A DNA stretch of 64,000 nt from Petrotoga mobilis SJ95. Lineage in GTDB: Bacteria > Thermotogota > Thermotogae > Petrotogales > Petrotogaceae. Shown piece after piece: positions 24,787 to 34,322 of the stretch. Position numbers and translations under genes: made by a program. Every line of letters begins with the position of its first letter. The stretch's first letter is position 1. A model generated the notes under the pieces. That model worked only from the letters and a program-made list of their open reading frames with translations, was not told the DNA's origin and made no database searches. The stretch lies in assembly GCF_000018605.1 (NCBI RefSeq), contig NC_010003.1:2084501-2148500 (forward strand), written 5' to 3'.

Positions 24787-24832
24787 AAACGTTTTTTTAC
24801 GATAATATTCACCACGGCAAGGAGGCAGAGAA

Positions 24833-26284
24833 ATGGAAGAGTATCTAACTTTTGATGATGTGTTACTACTACCGCAGTATAGCGAAGTTGTACCGAGCAG
24901 GGTTGATACTACATCTTGTTTAGTAAAAAATATCCATTTAAAGATCCCTTTTCTTTCTGCAGCTATGGATACTGTGACTGAATCCCAAATGGCAAAAGCT
25001 ATGGCAAGAGAAGGTGCCGTTGGTGTTATTCATAAAAATATGTCGATTGAACAGCAAGCCTATGAGGTTTCAAAGGTAAAAAAGACAGAGAACGGGATTA
25101 TATACGATCCCATAACAATTACGCCCGATACAACCGTTAAAGAAGCTGAAAAGATCATGAGAGAGTACAGAATTGGTGGATTACCAGTTGTGGATGATGA
25201 TAAAGTTCTTTTGGGTATATTGACCAACAGAGATATTAGGTTTGAACAAAATATGGAAAAGAAAGCTAAAGAATTGATGACTCCCTACCAAAATTTAGTT
25301 GTAGCTGGTTCACATATTTCTTTGGAAGAGGCAAAAGAGATACTTCATCAAAATAAAATAGAGAAATTGCCTATAGTAGATGATAAAAGACATATAAAGG
25401 GTTTGATAACGATAAAAGATATTACTTCCGTAATCGAAAACCCAAACGCAACACGAGATGATAAAGGGCGTTTAGTTGTTGGAGCTGCTGTTGGTGTTTC
25501 AGAGGGTTTACAAAGAACGCAAGAATTAGTTGATGCAGGAGTCGATTTTGTAGTTTTAGATTCAGCCCATGGACATTCCAAAAATATTATTGAGACATTA
25601 AAAAAGATAAAAGAAAGATTCCCGGAACTCCCTGTAATTGCTGGAAATATAGCTACTGCTGAAGCTGCCAAGATGTTAATAGAAAGCGGAGCAGATGCAG
25701 TAAAAGTTGGAATTGGGCCAGGTTCTATTTGTACCACCAGAGTTATTTCCGGTGTTGGGGTACCACAGTTAAGTGCAATTATGAAAGTTTCAGAAGAAGC
25801 GAATAAATACAATATCCCTGTTATTGCAGATGGTGGGATAAGATATTCTGGAGATATCGTCAAAGCTTTAGCTGCAGGAGCCTCTACCGTGATGATGGGA
25901 AGTATTTTTGCAGGTACTGAAGAGGCACCGGGTGAAACGATAATTTATCAAGGTAGGAAGTTTAAAACATACAGAGGCATGGGTTCGATAGCAGCTATGG
26001 AAAAAGGGAGCAAAGATAGATATTTCCAAGAAAGTACACCAAATGAGAAACTTGTGCCAGAGGGTGTTGAAGCTATGGTAGCATACAAAGGTGAGGTAAA
26101 AGATGTTATAATACAATTAGTTGGAGGAGTCAAAGCTGGAATGGGGTATGTTGGGGCAAAAGATATCAAGGAATTACAGCAAAAGGCTAAATTTATAAAA
26201 ATTACAACCGCAAGTATAACAGAAAGTCATCCACATGATGTAAAGATTACACGTGAAGCTCCGAATTATTTCTTTTCATCTTAG
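24833..26284 (+). CDS. guaB: Inosine-5'-monophosphate dehydrogenase
   Basis: Oxidises IMP to XMP with NAD+, the first committed step to GMP. The product has 483 residues, the standard length. The TIM-barrel N-terminus ([15 protein letters not shown]) is interrupted by two CBS domains (about 92-200; MTPYQNLVV between them). The catalytic loop GPGSICTTR has Cys300, and [17 protein letters not shown] and the flap region [10 protein letters not shown] follow. ATG after CAAGGAGG. Monocistronic, with leader elements upstream and another array downstream. Confidence 0.97.
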   Translation: MEEYLTFDDVLLLPQYSEVVPSRVDTTSCLVKNIHLKIPFLSAAMDTVTESQMAKAMAREGAVGVIHKNMSIEQQAYEVSKVKKTENGIIYDPITITPDTTVKEAEKIMREYRIGGLPVVDDDKVLLGILTNRDIRFEQNMEKKAKELMTPYQNLVVAGSHISLEEAKEILHQNKIEKLPIVDDKRHIKGLITIKDITSVIENPNATRDDKGRLVVGAAVGVSEGLQRTQELVDAGVDFVVLDSAHGHSKNIIETLKKIKERFPELPVIAGNIATAEAAKMLIESGADAVKVGIGPGSICTTRVISGVGVPQLSAIMKVSEEANKYNIPVIADGGIRYSGDIVKALAAGASTVMMGSIFAGTEEAPGETIIYQGRKFKTYRGMGSIAAMEKGSKDRYFQESTPNEKLVPEGVEAMVAYKGEVKDVIIQLVGGVKAGMGYVGAKDIKELQQKAKFIKITTASITESHPHDVKITREAPNYFFSS

Positions 26285-26300
26285 TTATTGATTTATGACG

Positions 26301-26520
26301 TATAATAGGCTGATCTTTCACCTACTTAAAGGGGTGGGCTGGCAGGGTCAAGGGATAAAAATTCTTTTATCCTTATGGGTGGGGAGCGGGGAGAAGGGTC
26401 GCTAAGACTAAGATTTAGAAGATATTCTTATAATTAAGCTTCAAAATTAAGGCTCTGATTTTAAAAGGGTCACAGGGCGGAGCCCTCCATCCCAGTTGGG
26501 TTAGGGACCGCAGGTCCCTC
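26301..26520 (+). repeat. -10 box, leader element pair, and a second diverged element
   Basis: TATAAT at 26301-26306 precedes a unit at 26331-26375 and a terminal unit at 26376-26405 that has three substitutions but keeps the G-tract spacing and the end CGCTAA. The first unit has a strong hairpin, AAGG(G)ATAAAA 26350-26360 with TTTTATCCTT 26365-26374. A further GC-rich piece at 26467-26520 contains nested hairpins (GGGCGGAGCCC; GGGACCGCAGGTCCC) and ends 55 nt before rlmN. Confidence 0.7.
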
Positions 26521-26575
26521 GTGGAGTATATGGAAGGGGAAACGATAGTATATATTTTAATGGAGAGGAAGTTAT

Positions 26576-27619
26576 ATGCAAACAAAAAACATTTTAGATT
26601 TTGAATATTCAGACTTGCAAAGTTATTTGCTCAATGAATTGGGACTTGAAAAGTTTAGAACTGATCAAATTTGTGATTGGATTTATAAGAAAAGAGTTTT
26701 TGATTTCGAATCGATGACTAATTTATCTAAAGACGATAGACAAAAACTCAGTGATAATTTTAAAATATCTATTCCTCATATTGTTAAAAAAGAGGTTTCA
26801 AAGATAGATGGAACCACCAAATATCTTTTGGAGTTAGAGGATAAGAACACTGTTGAAGCGGTAATTATTTACTACCCTTCAAGAACGATAGCTTGTATAT
26901 CAACACAAGTTGGTTGCCCACTGAAATGTTCTTTCTGCTCTACAGGACAAAGCGGTTACGTTAGAAATTTATCGACAGGTGAGATCATTGGTCAACTGTT
27001 AGCTATGGAAAAAGATAAAGAGATGGATGTAAAAAATGTTGTATACATGGGAATGGGTGAACCATTATTAAATTTTAACAACGTTGTTCAAACCATAGAG
27101 ATATTAAACCATCCAAAGATGAAAAAGTTAGGGGCAAGGCATATAACCATTTCAACCGCGGGAATTCCTCAGAAAATTGAGGAAGTAGGTGATTTGAACA
27201 AAGAGTTTCGACTTTCTGTTTCACTTCACGCACCAACGAATCTTCAAAGAGATCAAATAATGCCAATAAATCATAAATATCCGGTAGAGCAGGTTATTCA
27301 GTCATGCCGAATTTATCAGAAAAAAACAAAAAAGAGGGTTACTTTTGAGTATATTTTGATAAAAGGATTTAATGATTCAAAAGAGGACGCTTTGAAATTA
27401 GTTGAACTATTTGGTGATTTGAAAGTGATGGTTAATTTAATTCCTGTCAATGAAAATCCAGCGGGCTTTGAAAAGCCGTCAAAAAGGTTTATTCAAGCTT
27501 TTTTGGATACTCTCGTTAAGAACGGAATTGATGCTGTGGTGCGAGCTGAGAAAGGTAGTGATATATCAGCCGCATGTGGCCAATTAAGAACTAGAGAGTT
27601 AAAAGAAGCTAATAGGTGA
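26576..27619 (+). CDS. rlmN: Dual-specificity 23S rRNA/tRNA adenine-C2 methyltransferase
   Basis: Radical-SAM enzyme that methylates A2503 of 23S rRNA and A37 of some tRNAs. The product has 347 residues. The 4Fe-4S cluster motif GCPLKCSFCSTG gives Cys114, Cys118 and Cys121, followed by NVVYMGMGEPLLNF, RHITISTAGI and RLSVSLHAP; the catalytic cysteine is in SAACGQLR near residue 335. ATG after GAGAGGAAG. It heads a tight run rlmN-PASTA-rsgA-rpe-rdgB with overlaps or gaps of only a few bases. Confidence 0.97.
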   Translation: MQTKNILDFEYSDLQSYLLNELGLEKFRTDQICDWIYKKRVFDFESMTNLSKDDRQKLSDNFKISIPHIVKKEVSKIDGTTKYLLELEDKNTVEAVIIYYPSRTIACISTQVGCPLKCSFCSTGQSGYVRNLSTGEIIGQLLAMEKDKEMDVKNVVYMGMGEPLLNFNNVVQTIEILNHPKMKKLGARHITISTAGIPQKIEEVGDLNKEFRLSVSLHAPTNLQRDQIMPINHKYPVEQVIQSCRIYQKKTKKRVTFEYILIKGFNDSKEDALKLVELFGDLKVMVNLIPVNENPAGFEKPSKRFIQAFLDTLVKNGIDAVVRAEKGSDISAACGQLRTRELKEANR

Positions 27620-27624
27620 ACATA

Positions 27625-28128
27625 ATGATTAAAGTAAGAAAATTAATAAAAAATTTGATATTTTTTATTTTAGGGATAGTTGCCTCTGGAATATTTGCCT
27701 TTTTTTTTATGACAGTTTTTGCCAATAGTTCCAATATGGTTGAGATTCCATATTTGATCGGAGAAGATAAAAAGGTAGCAATCTCTTCTTTAGAGGAATT
27801 AAATCTAATTCCAAACGTAGTAGGTAATGGAGAAAAAGTTTTGTATACCGATCCTGAACCTGGTACAAAGGTAAAAGAAGGACATCACGTAATAGTCCAA
27901 CTTAGAGAGATGAATACTCTGAAGATTCCTGATCTGATAGGAATACCTTCCGGAGTAGCGCAACAGTTTTTAAATGAGTACAACATAGCCTTTGAAATTA
28001 GAAATCAATTAACTTATAAACCTGAAGAAAATGATGTGGTATTGAACATGTCTCCAACACCAGGAAATAATTATAGTGGAGAAAGGGTGATTCTCTATGT
28101 CGGTAAATATGAAGGGAGTAATCAATGA
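27625..28128 (+). CDS. Membrane-anchored PASTA-domain protein
   Basis: A 167-residue protein with one N-terminal membrane segment (about 10-33) and two extracytoplasmic PASTA domains (VEIPYLIGEDKKVAISSLEELNL and LKIPDLIGIPSGVAQQFL). PASTA domains usually belong to Ser/Thr kinases or penicillin-binding proteins and bind peptidoglycan; here no kinase or transpeptidase domain is attached. ATG 27625 follows AGGTG at the end of rlmN, and a GTG at 27616 would also fit. The stop overlaps rsgA by 4 nt. In many bacteria a PASTA kinase gene lies between rlmN and rsgA, so this looks like a kinase-less remnant or streamlined version of that gene. Confidence 0.85.
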   Translation: MIKVRKLIKNLIFFILGIVASGIFAFFFMTVFANSSNMVEIPYLIGEDKKVAISSLEELNLIPNVVGNGEKVLYTDPEPGTKVKEGHHVIVQLREMNTLKIPDLIGIPSGVAQQFLNEYNIAFEIRNQLTYKPEENDVVLNMSPTPGNNYSGERVILYVGKYEGSNQ

Positions 28129-29027
28129 GTTGGAGAAAGGGTATAGTTGTTAGATTTCATTCGGATATGGTAACCGTTCAAGATTTGGAAAGTAATCAAA
28201 AAATTAACTGCTTTCTCCCTGGTAGATTTAAATTACAGAAGATTAGGCCCATTGTTGGCGATTATGTAGAGTATTCTAAGGACCAACAAAATGCTTATGG
28301 AAGAATCGAAAACATTTTAGAGAGAAAAAATGAATTATACAGACCTAGAGTAGCTAACTTGGATCAACTAGTTTTAGTTACATCAATTAAAGAGCCTCGA
28401 GTAGATTTGATAGTAGTCGATAAAATTATAGTTCTCGCTGAAAAAGAGAAGCTTGATGTAGTCATAGTGTTAAACAAAACGGATTTGCTTGGTAGTGACG
28501 AAGAAAAAAGAGAAATGGAAAGATTTATAGAAATATATGGTAAAATTTATCCTGTGATTCCTACATCCAAAATAACGAAAAATAATTTAGATATATTAAA
28601 ATCATATTTAAAAAACAAAGTATCAACCTTTGCAGGTCCTTCTGGAGTTGGAAAGTCCAGTTTATTGAATGTTTTAGATCCAAAATTGAAACTTAGAGAA
28701 GGAGAAATCTCCAAAAAATTAGGTAGAGGTAAACACACAACAACTTATGCTGAACTGCTTTATTTTGATTTTGGAGGATATATAGTCGACACACCAGGTT
28801 TTTCGAGTTTAGAGCTAAGGGGAATAAAAAAAGATGAAGTAAGGCGTTATTTCAGAGAATTTTTGGAATTTGACGGTTTTTGCCAGTTTTCTAATTGTTC
28901 CCATACGGTTGAACCTGGATGTGCAATTAAAGAGGCTGTAGAGAACGGACAGATTTCATTGAGTAGGTATACCAATTATTGTCAAATATACGAAGAAATA
29001 GAAGATAGTTCACTAAAATTACAATAG
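28125..29027 (+). CDS. rsgA: Ribosome small-subunit biogenesis GTPase RsgA
   Basis: A circularly permuted GTPase that assists late 30S maturation. The product has 300 residues: an OB fold (about 1-70), then G4 NKTD (117-120), G1 GPSGVGKS (171-178), a G2 region at GRGKHTTT (200-207), G3 DTPG (222-225), and a C-terminal zinc site C253, C258, H260, C266 in CQFSNCSHTVEPGC. The ATGA overlap with the PASTA gene shows translational coupling. Confidence 0.96.
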   Translation: MSWRKGIVVRFHSDMVTVQDLESNQKINCFLPGRFKLQKIRPIVGDYVEYSKDQQNAYGRIENILERKNELYRPRVANLDQLVLVTSIKEPRVDLIVVDKIIVLAEKEKLDVVIVLNKTDLLGSDEEKREMERFIEIYGKIYPVIPTSKITKNNLDILKSYLKNKVSTFAGPSGVGKSSLLNVLDPKLKLREGEISKKLGRGKHTTTYAELLYFDFGGYIVDTPGFSSLELRGIKKDEVRRYFREFLEFDGFCQFSNCSHTVEPGCAIKEAVENGQISLSRYTNYCQIYEEIEDSSLKLQ

Positions 29028-29039
29028 GGGTGTTTCAGT

Positions 29040-29699
29040 TTGATAAAAATATATCCTTCCATTTTAGCTGCTGATTTTTTGAATTTAGCTCAAGAGGTAG
29101 AGAAAGTTTCTAAAGATGCTGATGGAATACATCTCGATATTATGGATGGAGTGTTTGTTCCAAACATTACTTTTGGTTTTCCAATAGTAGAATCGATTAG
29201 AAAAAAATTTAAAGATATATATTTGGATGCTCATTTGATGATAGTTGAACCAGATAAATATTTAGAAAACTTTTCTAAGTCTGTGAATAGCATAACAGTG
29301 CATTATGAAGCGGTCACACATCTACACAGAACTGTATTAAAAATCAAAGAGTTGGGGTGTGAAGCAGGTGTTACTTTAAATCCACATACTCCAGTATCAC
29401 TTTTAGAAGAAATTCTACCATATGTGGACAAGGTATTGATTATGTCGGTTAATCCAGGATTTACTGGACAACATTTTATAGAAACTACTTATGAAAAAGT
29501 GAGAAAATTAAGAAGACTCTCTGATGAGAAAGGACTGAATGTTGAAATAATGGTTGATGGAGGAGTGAATAAACAGAACATCGGATTACTTCACCAAAGT
29601 GGCGTTAACACTTTTATCATTGGTGCCAGTGTGTTTTATTCAGAAAATCCTTCACAAGAGATAATCGAACTAAAAAAGGTGGCAGAAGATTTTGAGTGA
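29040..29699 (+). CDS. rpe: Ribulose-phosphate 3-epimerase
   Basis: Interconverts ribulose 5-phosphate and xylulose 5-phosphate in the pentose phosphate pathway. A 219-residue TIM barrel with [41 protein letters not shown] and MVDGGVN, including the metal-binding His and Asp residues. TTG start with GGGGTG upstream, 12 nt after rsgA. Confidence 0.96.
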   Translation: MIKIYPSILAADFLNLAQEVEKVSKDADGIHLDIMDGVFVPNITFGFPIVESIRKKFKDIYLDAHLMIVEPDKYLENFSKSVNSITVHYEAVTHLHRTVLKIKELGCEAGVTLNPHTPVSLLEEILPYVDKVLIMSVNPGFTGQHFIETTYEKVRKLRRLSDEKGLNVEIMVDGGVNKQNIGLLHQSGVNTFIIGASVFYSENPSQEIIELKKVAEDFE

Positions 29700-30315
29700 C
29701 GTCTATTTGGCTACATCAAACAGAAACAAGGTAAGAGAAATCAATGAAATCTTGCAAAATATTGATATAAATGGAAGTATCAATGTTAAATATATATTTG
29801 ATGAGATAAAAGAGGATAATTTTGAAGTAGAAGAGTACGGCGAAACTTATGTAGAAAATTCTGTTATTAAAGCTTGGGCTTATTCAAAATTAATAAAAAA
29901 ACCAGTTTTTTCAGATGATTCTGGTTTGTCTATAATCTCTCTCGGAGGATTTCCTGGCGTGAACTCTGCAAGGTTCATGGAAAATCATTCCTATGAGCAA
30001 AAGATGAAGGAATTATTATCAATGCTGGAAAATGAAAAAGATAGAACCGCTTATTTTGCCTGTGCGGCGACGTATTTTGACCCTCAAAAAAATATTTTAG
30101 TTACTTGTCAAGAAGAAGTTTATGGTAAAATAGCATTTGAGATAAGAGGAAAGAATGGTTTCGGTTACGATCCTATTTTTATTCCCGATGGATACGATTA
30201 TACATTTGGAGAACTGACCAAAGACGTAAAAAATAGCATAAGTCATAGGGCAAAGGCTATAAAAAAGTTGCTTCTTTTTTTAAAAAGTGCTAAAATATTA
30301 GAAAATAAAGAGTAA
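29692..30315 (+). CDS. rdgB: Non-canonical purine NTP pyrophosphatase (RdgB/HAM1)
   Basis: Hydrolyses XTP, ITP and dITP to monophosphates and so cleans the nucleotide pool. A 207-residue protein with [43 protein letters not shown] and [10 protein letters not shown]. It starts at TTG, overlapping the end of rpe by 8 nt, with a GGTGG site inside rpe. Last gene of the rlmN run. Confidence 0.95.
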   Translation: MSDVYLATSNRNKVREINEILQNIDINGSINVKYIFDEIKEDNFEVEEYGETYVENSVIKAWAYSKLIKKPVFSDDSGLSIISLGGFPGVNSARFMENHSYEQKMKELLSMLENEKDRTAYFACAATYFDPQKNILVTCQEEVYGKIAFEIRGKNGFGYDPIFIPDGYDYTFGELTKDVKNSISHRAKAIKKLLLFLKSAKILENKE

Positions 30316-30359
30316 TTTTTCATAATATTGATTCAAAAGTGGATATTTTTTTGGTTTTA

Positions 30360-30368
30360 TGGTATAAT
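30360..30368 (+). promoter_or_regulatory. Extended -10 promoter of the HU gene
   Basis: TGGTATAAT, with TGGATA 17 nt upstream of the TATAAT as a weak -35. It lies about 62 nt before the GTG start. Confidence 0.65.
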
Positions 30369-30430
30369 TTCGTTGAAGTTCCGTAGAATCAGGATTTAAG
30401 AATCTTTATCTGTTGAAAGGGGGAATGTTT

Positions 30431-30703
30431 GTGAATAAGAAAGATTTAGTTGATGCTTTTGCAAAGAAGGCTAACGTAACAAAGAAAGATGCAGAAAGTT
30501 TCGTTGATGCTTTTGTTGATGTAGTGTCTGAGGCTTTAAGTAAGGGTGAAGAGGTTAAGTTAGTTGGTTTTGGAACTTTCAAAGTTCAGAAAAGAGCAGC
30601 TAGAAAAGGTGTCAACCCACAAACTGGAAAAGCTATTAAGATTCCAGAAAAGATGGTTCCAAAATTCGTTCCTGGTAAAGAATTAAAAGATATGGTGAAG
30701 TAA
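30431..30703 (+). CDS. hup: HU-family DNA-binding protein
   Basis: A 90-residue nucleoid protein. NKKDLVDAFAKKANVTKKDAESF forms the helical dimer part, VKLVGFGTFKVQKRAARKGVNPQTGKAI the DNA-binding arm, and VPKFVPGKELKDMV the end. GTG 30431 is chosen because AAAGGGGG ends 7 nt upstream and gives the family's usual length. Own promoter and strong terminator, as expected for a highly expressed gene. Confidence 0.96.
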   Translation: MNKKDLVDAFAKKANVTKKDAESFVDAFVDVVSEALSKGEEVKLVGFGTFKVQKRAARKGVNPQTGKAIKIPEKMVPKFVPGKELKDMVK

Positions 30704-30708
30704 ATTCC

Positions 30709-30740
30709 AAAAAATGGGCAGGATTCCTGCCCATTTTTTT
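30709..30740 (+). terminator. Intrinsic terminator of hup
   Basis: An ATGGGCAGG / CCTGCCCAT stem with a three-base loop is flanked by A- and T-runs. Confidence 0.93.
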
Positions 30741-30774
30741 ATGATAAAGACTTGATCACATGGGAGGGTTTCAA

Positions 30775-31446
30775 GTGATCTGGGCGATTTCAGATATCCA
30801 CGGTATGTACGATACTTTAATTTCGCTTTTAAAACGGATACAGATCAAAGATTCTGACACAATGATTTTTCTTGGTGATTATGTGGACAGAGGACCTGAT
30901 TCAAAAAAGGTGCTGGATCTTTTGATTACTTTAAGCAAACAGAGGAATCGTATTTTTTTAAAGGGGAACCATGACGATATGATGGTCGACTATTGTCAAA
31001 AAACTCATGAGTATGGAGAAGGTGTCTGGTTTTACAACGGTGCATTGTCGACAATTAAAAGTTTCAATAACAATATTGGGGAAGAGTACATAAACTTTTT
31101 AAAAGATCTACCTCTGTATTATGAGTTGGAAGTAGAAAACGAGAAATATTTGTTTGTACATGCGGGAGTTAATCCAAAAAAGTCACTTTCAAAACAAGAT
31201 AAATGGGATTTGTTGTGGATAAGAGATGAATTTTTAAGTATGTCAGAAAGGTATTTTAATTATACCGTTATTCATGGACATACTCCAACATTGTACTTAA
31301 CAGGTGAAGATAAGATCTTTGTGAAACGTGATAATAATAAGAAAATAATAAGTGTAGATATAGATACGGGATGTGTGTACGGTGGGAAATTGACGGCCTT
31401 TGGAATCACTGAGGATAACAGACACGTAGTTTTACAAGCTGTTTGA
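30775..31446 (+). CDS. Calcineurin-like Ser/Thr protein phosphatase (PrpA/ApaH group)
   Basis: A 223-residue metallophosphoesterase with the full motif set: SDIHGMYD, GDYVDRGPDS, GNHDD, a LFVHAGVNP motif and VIHGHTP. It is closest in shape to bacterial PPP-type protein phosphatases and diadenosine tetraphosphatases. GTG 30775 has GGAGGG 7 nt upstream and yields MIWAISDIHG, the typical start. The substrate is not known. Confidence 0.9.
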   Translation: MIWAISDIHGMYDTLISLLKRIQIKDSDTMIFLGDYVDRGPDSKKVLDLLITLSKQRNRIFLKGNHDDMMVDYCQKTHEYGEGVWFYNGALSTIKSFNNNIGEEYINFLKDLPLYYELEVENEKYLFVHAGVNPKKSLSKQDKWDLLWIRDEFLSMSERYFNYTVIHGHTPTLYLTGEDKIFVKRDNNKKIISVDIDTGCVYGGKLTAFGITEDNRHVVLQAV

Positions 31447-31535
31447 AAAATCGATTTAAACTTCTTTAATCGTCTTTAATTGCTTTTAAACTCTTCTAAT
31501 TAAAAATACTTCGACTTTCTAACTTTTTCAAAGAG

Positions 31536-31544
31536 TGATATAAT
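31536..31544 (+). promoter_or_regulatory. Extended -10 promoter of the glycine cleavage genes
   Basis: TGATATAAT lies 40 nt before the first ATG of the gcv cluster. The short leader leaves no room for a tandem glycine riboswitch, and none is seen. Confidence 0.6.
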
Positions 31545-31584
31545 TAAGGTTGAATAGTATCTTCTCTCTGAGAGGTGTGAGACA

Positions 31585-32910
31585 ATGCTGAAAAAACTAA
31601 AAGATTACTGCAATTATTCACAGAGCCAGATTTTGAAACAAATTTTGGAAGAAAACGGTATACAAGTATTTTTAAAATCTCCCATTGGAATAGGTGGAGA
31701 ATATTTCGGTGAAGGAGCAATTTACGATTTATATGTTGAGGATAAAGATTTTGAAAGCGCGATAGTTATAATTGAAGAATTGGAGAAGGGAGGAATTACT
31801 TTGTCTGAACTAAAAAAGACTCCGCTTTATGAAAGACATATAGAACTTGGAGCGAAGTTGGGAGAATTTGCAGGTTGGGAGCTTCCGTTATGGTATTCTT
31901 CTATTATTGATGAGCATAACGCAGTAAGAAATTGTATTGGAGTTTTTGATGTATCTCATATGGGTGAATTATTTGTGCAAGGGAAAGATGCTCAGAAATT
32001 TGTAAATTACCTTATTACAAATAATGTGGAAAAGATACCCATTGGTAAAATAGTGTACTCTCCTATGTGTAACGAGGATGGTGGAATTTTAGATGATCTT
32101 CTCGCTTATAAATTAGACGAAGAAAAGATCTTGTTGGTAGTCAACGCATCTAATACTCAAAAAGATTTTGATTGGGTAAGAAAGCAATCTTCTTCTTTTA
32201 ATGTTGAGGTTATTAACAAGAGTGATGAATATTGCCAAATAGCTTTCCAAGGTCCTAAATCCCAGGATCAACTGCAAAAATATCTTAAAGATATTGATCT
32301 GGATAGTATAGAATATTATTCCTTCAAAATTCTAGGATTGGAAGGAGAAGAAGTAATATTATCAAGGACCGGATACACAGGTGAAGATGGTTTTGAGTTG
32401 TACCTGTCTCCAGCGATCGCTGTTAAAGTTTGGGATAGACTTATACAACTTGCTAAAGAGGTTGATGGGAAACCATGTGGTTTAGGAAGCAGGGATACTT
32501 TGAGATTCGAGCCTAAAATGCTCCTTTATGGCAACGATATGGATGAAAATACTACTCCTTTGGAGGCAGGTCTAAGTTGGACTGTTGATTTTAATAAAGA
32601 ATTTATTGGTAAGGAAGCTTTGCTGAAACAAAAAGAAGAAGGAATCAAAAGAAAATTAGTTGGTATGGAAGTACACGACAAGATGCCCGTGAGACATGGG
32701 TATGAAATTTTCAAAGATAATGAAAATATAGGGTTTGTGACAAGTGGTGTAAAGTCTCCTACTTTGGGGAAAAATTTAGCCTTAGGCTATGTAAGTAAAG
32801 AATTTTCAAAATTAGAAACCATTGTGAGTATAAAAGCAAGGGAAAAGTTATTAGAAGCTGAGGTCGTGAAAACTCCGTTTTATAAAGGAAGTGTAAAAAG
32901 CACAAAGTAA
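31585..32910 (+). CDS. gcvT: Aminomethyltransferase GcvT with N-terminal DUF2007-like domain
   Basis: A 441-residue frame. Residues 1-70 resemble a DUF2007 domain (SQSQILKQILEENGIQVFLKS, then DLYVEDKDFESAIVIIEELE). From residue 73 the rest is a normal GcvT (369 residues): KKTPLYERHIELGAKLGEFAGWELPLWY, GVFDVSHMGEL, SRTGYTGEDGFELY, GSRDTLRFE. GcvT releases ammonia and makes 5,10-methylene-THF from the aminomethyl group held on GcvH. An internal GGGAGG site lies 7 nt before TTG 31801, exactly where a stand-alone GcvT would start, so both a fusion and a short GcvT may be made. It leads gcvPA and gcvPB. Confidence 0.93.
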   Translation: MLKKLKDYCNYSQSQILKQILEENGIQVFLKSPIGIGGEYFGEGAIYDLYVEDKDFESAIVIIEELEKGGITLSELKKTPLYERHIELGAKLGEFAGWELPLWYSSIIDEHNAVRNCIGVFDVSHMGELFVQGKDAQKFVNYLITNNVEKIPIGKIVYSPMCNEDGGILDDLLAYKLDEEKILLVVNASNTQKDFDWVRKQSSSFNVEVINKSDEYCQIAFQGPKSQDQLQKYLKDIDLDSIEYYSFKILGLEGEEVILSRTGYTGEDGFELYLSPAIAVKVWDRLIQLAKEVDGKPCGLGSRDTLRFEPKMLLYGNDMDENTTPLEAGLSWTVDFNKEFIGKEALLKQKEEGIKRKLVGMEVHDKMPVRHGYEIFKDNENIGFVTSGVKSPTLGKNLALGYVSKEFSKLETIVSIKAREKLLEAEVVKTPFYKGSVKSTK

Positions 32911-32913
32911 AAA

Positions 32914-32931
32914 TACGGGCAAAGGGGCGCT
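32914..32931 (+). repeat. Short remnant of the GC-rich leader element
   Basis: CGGGC, AAAGGGGCGC and TA match the 3' part of the conserved terminal unit. It lies in the 65-nt gap between gcvT and gcvPA, 44 nt before the gcvPA start. Confidence 0.5.
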
Positions 32932-32975
32932 ATATCAACTTTTATAAGAATAATAAAAAGAGGTGAGATGTTATA

Positions 32976-34322
32976 ATGAATGATTTTCCATATTTACCCC
33001 ATACCCAAAAAGACATAGAAGAAATGTTCTCTTTTTTGGGAATAAAAGATATAGATGAACTTTATCGAGATATTCCAGCACTGTTCAAAGGTGAGTTGAA
33101 TATCCCATCGGGTTTGAGTGAATTAGAAGTTAAAGAAAGGCTAACCGATTTATCGCAAATGAATAAAAATATGGAAGAATACGGGATTTTTAGAGGTGCG
33201 GGAATTTACAATCATTATATTCCTTCTGTGATATATCCTTTAGCTTCAAATAGGAATTTTTTAACTGCATATACGCCTTACCAGGCTGAAGTTTCTCAGG
33301 GTACCCTCCAAATACTCTATGAGTATCAAACTCAAATTTGCAATCTTACGGGGATGGAAGTTTCTAATTCATCTATGTACGATGGTGCTTCAGCTTTAGC
33401 TGAGGCTATTTTAATGGCAAAAAGAATTAATGGTAAAAATCATGTTTTGATGTCTAAAACGGTTCATCCCGAGTATCAAGAAGTATCAAAAACCTATGTT
33501 GAAGTGCAAGGGATGAATATAGAGCAAATAGGCTATTTATCTGAAACGGGTCAATTAGATCTAGATGAATTAACTTCTAAAATCACCCAAGAAACATCTT
33601 GTGTTGTAGTTTCATATCCAAACTTTTTTGGTGTAATAGAAGATTTGAAAGCGATAAGAGAAAAGGTTCCTAGCGATGTTATTTTCATTGTAGTTACCTA
33701 TCCAATCTCTTTAGGGTTGTTAGAAACTCCTGGAAAATTTGGGGTGGATATAGTAGTAGGAGAAGGTCAATCTTTAGGAAATACACCTTCATTTGGGGGA
33801 CCGGGTTTGGGAATCTTCGCTTCCAAAAAAAAGTACATCCGAAAGATGCCTGGCAGAATTATCGGTGAAACCGTGGATCAAGATGGTAAAAGAGGATTTT
33901 GCATGATTTTGCAGACAAGGGAACAACATATAAGAAGAGAGAAGGCTACTTCTAATATATGTTCAAATCATGCATTCAATGCTCTTTTGGCTTCTTTGTA
34001 TATGAATGTGATGGGAAAGCAAGGGATAAGAGAAGTTTCTCTTCAGAATTATCATAAAGCCCATTATCTAGCAAAAAAATTGGTAGAGACTGAAAAGTTT
34101 AAACCTGTATTTGACGGACCATTTTTTAACGAGTTTGTATTAGAAAGCAAAATTGATCCTGATCTTCTCAACGAAAAACTGTTGGAGCAACATTATTTTG
34201 GACCTTTGATACTGAAGAATTTTTATGAAGAAATGGGGAATAAGGTACTGTTTTGTGCAACAGAACTGACTAAAAAAAGAGATATCGACTTTTTATGTTC
34301 TTTCTTGGAGGGATTATCATGA
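32976..34322 (+). CDS. gcvPA: Glycine dehydrogenase (decarboxylating) subunit 1
   Basis: Alpha half of the two-subunit P-protein, which decarboxylates glycine and loads the aminomethyl group on GcvH. The product has 448 residues, with [69 protein letters not shown] and the glycine-rich [10 protein letters not shown]. This subunit lacks the PLP lysine, as usual. The stop overlaps gcvPB (ATGA). Confidence 0.97.
   Translation: MNDFPYLPHTQKDIEEMFSFLGIKDIDELYRDIPALFKGELNIPSGLSELEVKERLTDLSQMNKNMEEYGIFRGAGIYNHYIPSVIYPLASNRNFLTAYTPYQAEVSQGTLQILYEYQTQICNLTGMEVSNSSMYDGASALAEAILMAKRINGKNHVLMSKTVHPEYQEVSKTYVEVQGMNIEQIGYLSETGQLDLDELTSKITQETSCVVVSYPNFFGVIEDLKAIREKVPSDVIFIVVTYPISLGLLETPGKFGVDIVVGEGQSLGNTPSFGGPGLGIFASKKKYIRKMPGRIIGETVDQDGKRGFCMILQTREQHIRREKATSNICSNHAFNALLASLYMNVMGKQGIREVSLQNYHKAHYLAKKLVETEKFKPVFDGPFFNEFVLESKIDPDLLNEKLLEQHYFGPLILKNFYEEMGNKVLFCATELTKKRDIDFLCSFLEGLS

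Noticed and set aside
25348-25863. 171-codon minus-strand frame opposite guaB
   Set aside because: A shadow frame; guaB on the + strand has all family motifs.
31447-31584. Glycine riboswitch ahead of gcvT
   Set aside because: The promoter lies only 40 nt before the start and no tandem aptamer-like structure is visible.
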